Shown: piece after piece, positions 6,101 through 10,705 of the stretch
Numbering within the stretch: position 1 is the first letter of the stretch
How the letters are laid out: the number at the start of each line of letters is the position of its first letter
NCBI GenBank assembly: GCA_030527065.1
Contig: JAUNBO010000055.1
Span: forward strand, 1-10,705
DNA from: Bacillota bacterium
GTDB taxonomy: Bacteria; Bacillota; Clostridia; Peptostreptococcales; Anaerovoracaceae
DNA: 10,705 bases
Direction of reading: 5' to 3'
Program-made: the position numbers and the translations under genes
The notes under the pieces: generated by a model
Seen by the model: only the letters and a program-made list of their open reading frames with translations
What the model was told of the DNA's origin: nothing
The model's database searches: none

Positions 6101-7416
6101 GATATGAAATTCTCATATTCGTTGCGCCCATAAACGCTTGCAATCTCATTGGATAGACCAATGTTTCCATTTTTATCCAAATGTACGGCGGCCATCACGG
6201 GCCGTCCTTCACTATCCAGCATTTTTGTAAAAATAACCAAACTGTTGTCTTGTGAGCCCGACTTCAAAATAGCCGCTGGATTCTTAATGTTCCGGTGCAA
6301 TAGCCGCAACGCTTCAAATCCTAAATTATGCCCTTGTTCAAGCCCCAAGTACCCCTGCGGATATGCGATTTTTCTGACGTCTGATTGCTTCATTGTCATG
6401 GGCCGTGCCTTTGCGCCATATTTTTGGAGAATTTCTGGCGTTTGCCCTAAAGTCAAAACCTCATGCACAGGTTTTCTGTCGAGCATCACATCCGTCACTT
6501 GCCGCATAAAATCATTCTCCGTTTTAATGTCAGGCAATACCCGCTTCGCTCCTTTTACCACATACGGCAACCCTTCTAAAACGCCGCCAGCCACAAGGTC
6601 AAGACCTGTATTCAGGGCGATATTTTTAACTGCTTCGGTGCCCCGCAAACCTTCTTTATTGAGTGCAATATTGGCATTCAAGGGGAGATCCACCAGCAGG
6701 GTAGTCCCCGCACTTCCCGCAATGCGCCGCCCAATTTCCGGGGTTATCCGTGAGGTTACGCCAACGGCGCTTTTCCCGGCTTTTACAGCATTTATCGCTG
6801 CCTGGGCATTCGCCATATTTGAAATGACCCGTCCCGCTACTCCCGCCGCCTTACTGCCTATCACGCCGGGGCTTGCTACCCCGTATGCTGCGGCAAATTG
6901 AGCCAACTCACCGGCGATTTTCCCCGCTTTGTGCGCCACTGTGCCTTCTGTTTCTGATGTGTCAATTTCGCCGATTTTCTTTTCCAGAGAAGCTTTCGGG
7001 CTGTTGAGCGAGAACCCTTCCAGAAACCCCGTAAACATGGGCCGCTCTTCAAACGCTTGCTGGGTCTGCTGGACGAGTTTCTCTCTTTCGGATTCTTCCA
7101 TGTTTCGGGCATATGGAAGCCCTATGCCCGGAAGAGAAACATTATATGCAGACAAAACGCTCTCCCAACTCGCCAGGGGAAGAGCCGCACTTTTTTTCGG
7201 TGTGCTCTTTATGTTTACCGAGTTTGAAGTATACGGAAGCCCAACGGCGGGGGAAACAACCGGGGGGAGATTCACCACGGTGTTCGCCGCAGGCAGCTTT
7301 GCGGTTCTGTTGCCCGCTCGCGCTTTTGTGGCAGCTATTAACCGTTCCTCTTCCAGCCTTGCCAATCTGGCCATTTCTTGTGAGGCTTTCGACCCCACAT
7401 ACCGCTCTATTGCCAT
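2815..7416 (-). CDS. Large polyvalent phage protein with MuF-C-like and LPD38-like domains
   Basis: A 1533-residue protein, the last gene of the late operon. AGGAGG overlaps the preceding stop codon and lies about 7 bases before ATG, implying coupling to the 460-aa gene. Layout by eye: 1-110 basic start with two GLPY motifs; 110-300 Gly/Ala-rich amphipathic helices; 300-470 a MuF-C-like effector domain (LTLGQTPEIL, NPAAILKSG, VHLDKNGNIG, EIASVYG, GLQLP); 480-600 Pro/Gly/Ser/Thr-rich hinge; 600-880 helical, with NAWRYTAMLGNLKTIGRNE as in other phage polyvalent proteins; about 1010-1400 LPD38-like, with VPFKRTPLNLLRR and hydrophobic segments near 1068-1092 and 1126-1142; 1400-1533 charged helical tail ending GLTANEYY ... 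DALGI. Such proteins (Iyer, Aravind and colleagues' 'polyvalent proteins') are thought to travel in the virion and enter the host with DNA. I see no helicase, polymerase, protease or methylase motif. Family names are from memory of pattern. Confidence 0.85.
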   Translation of the reverse strand: MAIERYVGSKASQEMARLARLEEERLIAATKARAGNRTAKLPAANTVVNLPPVVSPAVGLPYTSNSVNIKSTPKKSAALPLASWESVLSAYNVSLPGIGLPYARNMEESEREKLVQQTQQAFEERPMFTGFLEGFSLNSPKASLEKKIGEIDTSETEGTVAHKAGKIAGELAQFAAAYGVASPGVIGSKAAGVAGRVISNMANAQAAINAVKAGKSAVGVTSRITPEIGRRIAGSAGTTLLVDLPLNANIALNKEGLRGTEAVKNIALNTGLDLVAGGVLEGLPYVVKGAKRVLPDIKTENDFMRQVTDVMLDRKPVHEVLTLGQTPEILQKYGAKARPMTMKQSDVRKIAYPQGYLGLEQGHNLGFEALRLLHRNIKNPAAILKSGSQDNSLVIFTKMLDSEGRPVMAAVHLDKNGNIGLSNEIASVYGRNEYENFISAQRQAGNVLYENKKMGLDDLLLNGLQLPAREAKSDPIFNIYNSQGNVKKNVSNAQTRPIDEMDLGPSPNADVGVPTANGVGLSPDNIIRSGSANVNPPNAPKPPSGTTTQGIRDLGADTARPADTMQEAIDQYGTLRKGETVIDKDGNVLTKEAEVPKATRYGDTSQHAQTIKEAKSMEALSDEIDSALLDGDFTKHTKTNKAAVEEANATIAESGLDNAYAAFKVKSRSDTTPTSGDIALGYRLVQEFIKKGDHAKALEVLEDVTFMLSESARTLQAARMLKRLTPEGRLATVQRTAAKISKKTGADVKISPKTAKRIAEATDDNDIQDIFDDAVKEIWEQVPPTFADKFNAWRYTAMLGNLKTIGRNEVSNSFSYLMRYMKDALGTPMEAALVRAGKMNQMDRTKTILTRKDKHLVELGREQAQKRMSDLQGQAKYADISTTGRPIDVSIFGRDDAKLTQRLKEINPKLGKATQTFGKGIEAWRAGTNTLLNDGWKIIQGDKGWLTRVYGNSFAKIMKSRGITADMLSDKKLLDEIHEAAKLEAQRATFRDANKVSDYLSKSSAQLRASEKTGEKMLGYGIEAAVPFKRTPLNLLRRSIDYSPVGVIQSGFKFARSSKTGDIAGAIDRLAAGLTGSAVAILGWYLASQGLLKVTIPRSKEGDFGKLQGEQPYSLEVEIAGQPVSATLNWLVPAAVPLFLGAEWHNAREESGADLGAFIDSIANIADPVFEMSMLQGLSNMLDTNAYGDGNVFSGIAKGVGNLGFSLVGQTVPTLAGQVARSIDPVGYRTNTSDKEGKLASYLGYNVNKNIVSKLPFISQTREPNVDRWGRTQEKEGVGEYTGNTLENLLSPAYMNRLQTTEVDEEIARLYEMNGNTGILPPDTSEWTLTQDGKSYRMTGEERTEYMKLRGQTAYDELSRLIKSAEYRAMNQTEKENAIEKVYSDAAYTAKMTMLTKAGQPTTIWLSDLGKTVTDNYSIAKAAGISPERYRDTYKEMMATVNAAGVETHVAKALVLAENRANAAYYEAFGLSDEAVKKAEKVLARGLTANEYYRIALAVKDIEKSSKKRQYIVEHYPDLTSPERRAVYDALGI
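5813..5841 (+). promoter_or_regulatory. Candidate antisense sigma-A promoter
   Basis: TTGACA at 5813-5818, exactly 17 bases, then TATTAT at 5836-5841: a perfect -35 and a 5-of-6 -10 match at ideal spacing, on the strand opposite the giant gene. Transcription would begin near 5848 and run antisense through the effector-domain cassette (5941-6516). The motif lies in DNA coding for the low-complexity hinge, where codon constraint is weak. No credible + strand gene follows, so the product would be an antisense or small RNA. It may also be chance. Confidence 0.4.
5957..5985 (+). promoter_or_regulatory. Second, weaker candidate antisense promoter
   Basis: A second TTGACA at 5957-5962 with a 17-base spacer to TATGTT (5980-5985, 4 of 6), inside a very A+T-rich 60 bases. 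It points the same way as the candidate at 5813. The -10 is poor and A+T-rich DNA gives such matches by chance. Confidence 0.22.
6007..6516 (-). other. MuF-C-like effector domain within the giant protein
   Basis: This stretch encodes about residues 301-470. The order of motifs (a conserved 'LGQTPEIL..YGAKARPM', Lys343, a GHNLGFEALRLL helix with H363, 'IKNPAAILKSG', 'SLVIFTKMLDSEGRPV', 'VHLDKNGNIG', 'EIASVYG', 'VLYENKK', 'GLQLP') matches my memory of the MuF-C domain at the end of phage MuF proteins and in polyvalent proteins. Related phage domains of barnase/EndoU/colicin/RelE-like fold are predicted RNases. H363, a Lys and S427-V-Y429 are candidate functional residues; this is inference. The domain is internal here, with about 1060 residues after it. 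Confidence 0.65.
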
Positions 7417-7426
7417 GAGAAACCTC

Positions 7427-8809
7427 CTATATGGTTACCGCAAATTGAGCAGCCAGTGCCCGTGCTTCCGCTTCGGTAATCGTTCCATTCCTCAATCCTG
7501 CTACTATTTTCATTTCTATCCCAACTGGGTCCTTCCCGCCGGAAGCGAAGGCATAATTGCTCAATTCAAGCATTAACCTTTGATAGCCGGGGCTCTGGGA
7601 GCCAATTGCGCCGGTTGTTCCGGTTCCAGCAGTTTCAAGCCCGAGATATTGCCTCGCCGTAGCGTCGTCGATGAGGTCATTCTCCAACAAAGCTATGATT
7701 TGCGAAGGTGTAAAGCTGCTGTTTGTGGAAGAAGAACCGCCGGAAGAACCGCTTGAACCGCCCCCGCTGTAACCCGTAAACACCTGCGGCGATATGTTTG
7801 TGCCGAGCAGGGAATTGAGCATGGAGTAATCTCCCGCTTCCGCCGCCAACTGCGCCGCATAAAGCTGATTGGCGTAGGTGTCCTGCTCCTGCTGATAGGC
7901 GTACTGCTGCCGCTGCAAATCGTATTCCGCCTGCCACTGGTCTTGCGCTGTCTGTGCAGAAGCCGCATTCTGGTAAAACGACGCATAGTTTGCGTACATC
8001 TGGGAGGCCAGATTGGCAAGGTTCGCATCCCCCGTCAACATGGCCTGCGTGGCAAGGTTCTGGATTTCTTGCAGCGCATTGTTCCGCTGCTGGTCCGCCT
8101 GTGCCCTTTGATTCTCATAGTCCGCCTGTACACCGGCCAAGGTGCTTTCAGCCATTCCGCCCGTGTAGCCCATGGAAGCCAGATAGTCCTTCATTCCAGC
8201 CTGTGAACGCTGGTTCGCTATGTACGCCTCCCGCTGCTGCTGTGCATAGTCCTGCTCAACCTGTGATTGCGTCCCGTAAATGGATTCAAGCGTTGCCTGC
8301 TGCTGTCTTTCAAGGGCTTCCCTTTGCGCCTGTTCGCTCTGCTGGAGCGACGTAAGGGCCTGCTCGTAATAGGCATTCGGCGCAGTTGTGGAATAGCCAC
8401 TTGTTGCGCTCTGCGGCACCGTACTCTGCTTGTCCGTGTTCTGCGCCGCAAGGTACTGCTGGTACAATGCCCTCTGCGTGGCTGAATCGATTGCCCCGCC
8501 ACCGGCATAATTCGTTTGTCCGGCAAGGTTAGAAATAAGCATTGAAGCAGCTGCGCCCATGTCAACACCCTGCGCTGCGGATAGCCCCGCTATCCTGTCT
8601 ACATTCTGATTCATCCATGCCGTAGTTGCGTCCGTCCCGTTAAATGTATAATCGCTTCCCGTGGTCTGGGACGTAGAAGTGGACGGCAGCGCACTTGCGT
8701 TTTGTCGGCTCAAGACATTCGCATAAGCCTCCTGAATGCTCGGCGTGCTCGCCTGATTCTTAGCCTTTGTTGCGGCCGCTGTCGCTCGCCTGTTTACAAT
8801 CCTTGCCAT
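7427..8809 (-). CDS. Gln/Ala-rich coiled-coil virion protein
   Basis: A 460-residue protein. I chose the ATG at 8809 (MARIVNRR) because GGAAGGGG lies 8-10 bases before it; a start 15 codons upstream (8854) would overlap the holin gene by 29 bases. Layout: 1-20 basic; 20-60 Ser/Thr/Gln-rich; 145-200 long Gln/Glu coiled coil (QQSEQAQREALERQQQ); about 195-285 the recognisable core, YIANQRSQAGMKDYLASMGYTGGMAES followed by helices with NNALQEIQNLATQAMLTGD; 285-335 Gln/Tyr-rich helix; 347-365 Gly/Ser linker; 366-460 small helical domain. Similar proteins with a 'LGxTGGxAES' core and long helices occur among virion genes of Gram-positive phages. Its coupling to the giant gene suggests both are packaged or ejected together. 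Exact role (tail, internal core, ejection) cannot be read from sequence. Confidence 0.78.
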   Translation of the reverse strand: MARIVNRRATAAATKAKNQASTPSIQEAYANVLSRQNASALPSTSTSQTTGSDYTFNGTDATTAWMNQNVDRIAGLSAAQGVDMGAAASMLISNLAGQTNYAGGGAIDSATQRALYQQYLAAQNTDKQSTVPQSATSGYSTTAPNAYYEQALTSLQQSEQAQREALERQQQATLESIYGTQSQVEQDYAQQQREAYIANQRSQAGMKDYLASMGYTGGMAESTLAGVQADYENQRAQADQQRNNALQEIQNLATQAMLTGDANLANLASQMYANYASFYQNAASAQTAQDQWQAEYDLQRQQYAYQQEQDTYANQLYAAQLAAEAGDYSMLNSLLGTNISPQVFTGYSGGGSSGSSGGSSSTNSSFTPSQIIALLENDLIDDATARQYLGLETAGTGTTGAIGSQSPGYQRLMLELSNYAFASGGKDPVGIEMKIVAGLRNGTITEAEARALAAQFAVTI

Positions 8810-8825
8810 TTCGCTTTCCCCTTCC

Positions 8826-9026
8826 TTATCCTTCAACCTCCGGCAGTCCGGCAATGCTGGTCAAAAGGGACAGTACCCCGGCCAGTACCGACGCACTTGC
8901 CACCATCACCCAGTCCACGGAGCTGATAACGACTGATGTGCCTATCATCGCCACCGCCGTTTGCGCTACCGTTTTGACGGCCCTTACTGCTGCGGCCTTA
9001 ATCCATGTCTTTGTTTTGTTGCTCAT
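8826..9026 (-). CDS. r1t-type small holin
   Basis: A 66-residue membrane protein that would form lesions in the cell membrane to let the lysin reach the wall or to collapse membrane potential. It begins MSNKTKTWIKAAAVRAVKTVAQT, a basic start leading into a first membrane helix (about 17-35, AQTAVAMIGTSVVI), then VDW, then a second helix (about 39-58) ending LLTSIAGLPE. 'WxKAAxxRAxKTxAQTxxAxIG' and the 'LLTSIAGLPE' ending are hallmarks of the r1t holin family of Gram-positive phages, and length is typical. AAAGGGGAAATAGAA precedes the ATG. It lies 15 bases downstream of the coiled-coil membrane protein and near the lysin, as in standard lysis cassettes. Confidence 0.92.
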   Translation of the reverse strand: MSNKTKTWIKAAAVRAVKTVAQTAVAMIGTSVVISSVDWVMVASASVLAGVLSLLTSIAGLPEVEG

Positions 9027-9041
9027 TTCTATTTCCCCTTT

Positions 9042-9335
9042 CTACTGATTGACCAGGGATTCTTGCAATTTATCCCTGGTCTTCTTCATGGCTGTTACAT
9101 TGTTGCCATCAATCATGTGGTTTAGTAGTTGCAACATGGCCCGGGATTGGTCCCGGCTCATGCTCTCCAACCGTTGTAATGTCTGGTAGTCCTTCTCACT
9201 GCGACGCTCCAGTTCTGTCACTCTTTTGGCCACCTGCGTCGCCGGGCGAATGAATTTCCACACCACCGCCACCGCTGCACCGACCACACTTACACCGCCG
9301 CAGACGGTTAATATCTGTTGCATAAGTATTGTCAT
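9042..9335 (-). CDS. One-TM coiled-coil protein of lysis cassette
   Basis: A 97-residue protein with a single hydrophobic helix at about residues 7-28 (QILTVCGGVSVVGAAVAVVWKF), followed by a charged coiled coil (about 33-65, VAKRVTELERRSEKDYQTLQRL) and the ending LNHMIDGNNVTAMKKTRDKLQESL. The 'H.IDGNN...KxRDxLQ..L' tail is a pattern I recall from uncharacterised proteins next to holins in Clostridia prophages. Topology recalls XhlA-like or spanin-like accessory proteins, but XhlA normally has its membrane helix at the C-terminus, so I do not assign it. GGGG lies about 9 bases before ATG; a second ATG is 4 codons in. Likely membrane-bound, helping or timing lysis; this is inference from context. 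Confidence 0.8.
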   Translation of the reverse strand: MTILMQQILTVCGGVSVVGAAVAVVWKFIRPATQVAKRVTELERRSEKDYQTLQRLESMSRDQSRAMLQLLNHMIDGNNVTAMKKTRDKLQESLVNQ

Positions 9336-9347
9336 TCCTTTTTCCCC

Positions 9348-10070
9348 TTACATCCTGTCTAACATCGCTAAAATCTCGCCCTTAGTAAAGGCCCCGTCCA
9401 AGTCGCCCCGGTGTTTGTCCGGTTCCGTGACGATTCCCTTTGCCGTCAGGCTGTCCAAATACACTTCAGCCCAATGCGATGCATCCGGCACCCAGGCAAT
9501 GCCCAGATAGTCCAGTATGCCCTTTGCGTCCGCCATCGCCAATGTGTTCCGGTACGAAGCGGTTTTCAGTAAGGCCACTTCAGCCTTGTTTGTATGGAAG
9601 CCATGTTCGATAAGCACGGCAGGGGCATTGGTGTACCGAAGGACATAGTAAAGTTCATGGTTCAGGGCAGAAGAGCGCACATTGATTCCCGCTTCCTGCG
9701 CCCTGGCAATGATGGCTTTAGCCGCTTTGTTTCGCCCTGCGCTGTCACCAGCTACCGAAGTGTAGATGCAGAACCCCGCCGCCGTGCTCCATGTGCTCCC
9801 GGAAGCGTTGCTGTGAAGGCTCACGAAAAGGTTCAAATCCTTTATGGCATTGGCAATTTCCACCCGCTTTTTCAGGCAAAGGCTGTCCGTGGCAGCCAGC
9901 AGGTGTTCGTCGGTTCGAGTGAGTGTCACTTCCACCCCATGCCTTTCCAGAATGGCCTTTATCCGGTAGGCCATGTCCAGGGCAAATTCATGTTCGTAAT
10001 AACTCCCGTCCGGGCTGCACTTCCCGGCAGTTTCCACGCCGTGGCCTGCGTCTAATACAACTTTTGGCAT
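9348..10070 (-). other. Possible internal product: stand-alone amidase
   Basis: Met199 of the lysin (ATG at 10070) sits exactly at the border of the two catalytic domains (MPKVVLDAGHG). It would yield a complete 240-residue amidase with SLH-like tail, a normal size for an endolysin. This could be a second product made alongside the fusion, or a relic of an independent amidase gene. Not proof of translation. Confidence 0.45.
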
Positions 10071-10664
10071 ACTCTTCTCCTTCCTGGCCCACACGCATAT
10101 GTAGTTGTGGACCTTTCGGCTCGACTTGATAATCTCACCGTCAAAATCGCATTGTGAGCTCCCGCCACCGTCTACATTGATGGCGTTGATACAACCGGCA
10201 GAAAGCATGTCCGCTGCCAATTCTTTTAAGGTGTAGTCCGACGCACCGGACACATCCGGCAAGCAGCGCAGGACAAGGCTGTCCGCAGTCAGGCCGATGG
10301 CAGACCGGCCCCTGTCCCCGCCCAGGGCAGCGGGAGTGCTGAACGGGACTATTTTGCCTTCTCGTATCAGATGCGGGTACGACCCGATGAAATATGGAGC
10401 GCCCACGCTATTCCCGTAGGAGAAGGTGATTTTGTCCCCGTCAAAGGCATAGCCGTAAGGGTCGCCGCCCGTCGATAACACCTGCCGCCCTACCGTCAGA
10501 TAGCCAACCGGCTTAAATGTGGACATGTTGTAAAGCCCCAGGTTCATGATGTGCGTACATCCGGTTTCTGCCTTCACCGCTGCCATGCCCTGCTTCTTTG
10601 TGTCCACATAGATTTCCACCCGCTCAATGTCTGTGAGCGGTATTTTTGCGATGCTGCCTAACAT
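9348..10664 (-). CDS. Lysin: NAGPA phosphodiester glycosidase fused to N-acetylmuramoyl-L-alanine amidase
   Basis: A 438-residue protein; GGGAGGAAACCC precedes ATG 10664. Residues 1-195 match the NAGPA (DUF2233-type) phosphodiester glycosidase family: GGDRGRSAIG at 115-124 and NVDGGGSSQ at 163-171 are its signatures. Residues 200-385 are a zinc amidase_3 domain, which cuts the bond between MurNAc and the stem peptide: DAGHG (H208), YYEHE (E224), SLHSNA (H284) as zinc ligands and IEHGFHTN (E353) as catalytic Glu, all present. Residues 393-438 (ASHWAEVYLDSLTAKGIV ... FTKGEILAML) look like one SLH-type wall-binding repeat. No signal peptide, so export is presumably through the holin. First gene of the visible operon; a TAG at 10692-10694 may end the gene before it. 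The glycosidase target (perhaps a wall polymer) is unknown. Confidence 0.93.
   Translation of the reverse strand: MLGSIAKIPLTDIERVEIYVDTKKQGMAAVKAETGCTHIMNLGLYNMSTFKPVGYLTVGRQVLSTGGDPYGYAFDGDKITFSYGNSVGAPYFIGSYPHLIREGKIVPFSTPAALGGDRGRSAIGLTADSLVLRCLPDVSGASDYTLKELAADMLSAGCINAINVDGGGSSQCDFDGEIIKSSRKVHNYICVWARKEKSMPKVVLDAGHGVETAGKCSPDGSYYEHEFALDMAYRIKAILERHGVEVTLTRTDEHLLAATDSLCLKKRVEIANAIKDLNLFVSLHSNASGSTWSTAAGFCIYTSVAGDSAGRNKAAKAIIARAQEAGINVRSSALNHELYYVLRYTNAPAVLIEHGFHTNKAEVALLKTASYRNTLAMADAKGILDYLGIAWVPDASHWAEVYLDSLTAKGIVTEPDKHRGDLDGAFTKGEILAMLDRM
10077..10085 (-). promoter_or_regulatory. Strong internal ribosome binding site in lysin gene
   Basis: AGGAAGGAG on the - strand ends 6 bases before the internal ATG at 10070, as good as the sites used by the true genes of this operon. 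It codes for ARKEK of the inter-domain linker, so it may be partly codon-driven, but its position exactly before the amidase domain argues for use. Confidence 0.5.
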
Positions 10665-10705
10665 GGGTTTCCTCCCTTCTTATGGGCTCCGCTACAACTC
10701 CCGTA

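Noticed and set aside
6149..6901. 250-codon + strand open frame opposite the giant gene
   Set aside because: No ribosome binding site, biased Ser/Phe/Pro composition typical of antisense shadow, and it lies wholly within a well-supported - strand gene.
7427..8854. Longer version of the coiled-coil protein starting MPDCRRLKD
   Set aside because: It would overlap the holin gene by 29 bases, while the ATG at 8809 has a strong binding site at normal spacing.
10692..10705. Possible end of an upstream - strand gene (…REL then TAG)
   Set aside because: Only four codons are visible; two other frames remain open across the edge, so no gene can be assigned.
1..10705. tRNA, rRNA, CRISPR array, insertion sequence, integrase or attachment site
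   Set aside because: No cloverleaf, regular spaced repeats, transposase or recombinase motifs, or paired direct repeats were seen on either strand.

Overview
The window looks like part of a bacteriophage or prophage genome from a Gram-positive host, most likely a gut-type Clostridia (Bacillota). The reasons are strong AGGAGG-type ribosome binding sites before nearly every gene, short overlapping genes, an r1t-type holin, an amidase lysin with an SLH-like tail, tandem zinc-ribbon proteins with the 'GRWI ... CPxCG' pattern, and an ArpU/RinA-like late regulator. No integrase, repressor, terminase, portal or capsid gene is in view, so I cannot tell whether it is integrated or which virion type it has.

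Left module (1-2790, + strand): a tightly packed early/replication operon. Three consecutive small zinc-ribbon proteins (the first cut by the window edge) overlap by 8 bp each. They are followed by a Cys-rich coiled-coil protein, a small basic protein, a single-stranded DNA-binding protein (ssb), a small PDDEXK nuclease resembling a Holliday-junction resolvase, an ArpU/RinA-like sigma-region-4 protein starting at GTG, and a small SH3/KOW-like gene that has no stop codon before it runs into the opposing module.

Right module (2783-10705, - strand, read right to left): a late operon with gaps of 10-16 bp. It starts with a lysin fusing a phosphodiester-glycosidase (NAGPA) domain, a zinc amidase_3 domain and an SLH-like tail. 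A one-TM coiled-coil protein and an r1t-type holin come next, then a Gln/Ala-rich coiled-coil virion-type protein of 460 aa, and finally a 1533-aa 'large polyvalent protein'. The operon ends in a textbook intrinsic terminator with a UUCG loop, five bases after the last stop codon.

The giant protein is the centrepiece. It has a Gly/Ala-rich N-terminal region, a MuF-C-like effector domain (about residues 300-470), a low-complexity hinge, a helical 'AMLGN' region, an LPD38-like region with hydrophobic segments, and a helical tail. The pattern fits a protein ejected into the host with the DNA. The effector domain is encoded by DNA clearly richer in A+T than its flanks, and beside it on the opposite strand is a near-consensus sigma-A promoter. 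This suggests a swapped-in cassette, possibly with antisense control. A second notable point is a strong internal ribosome binding site that could yield a free amidase from the lysin gene.
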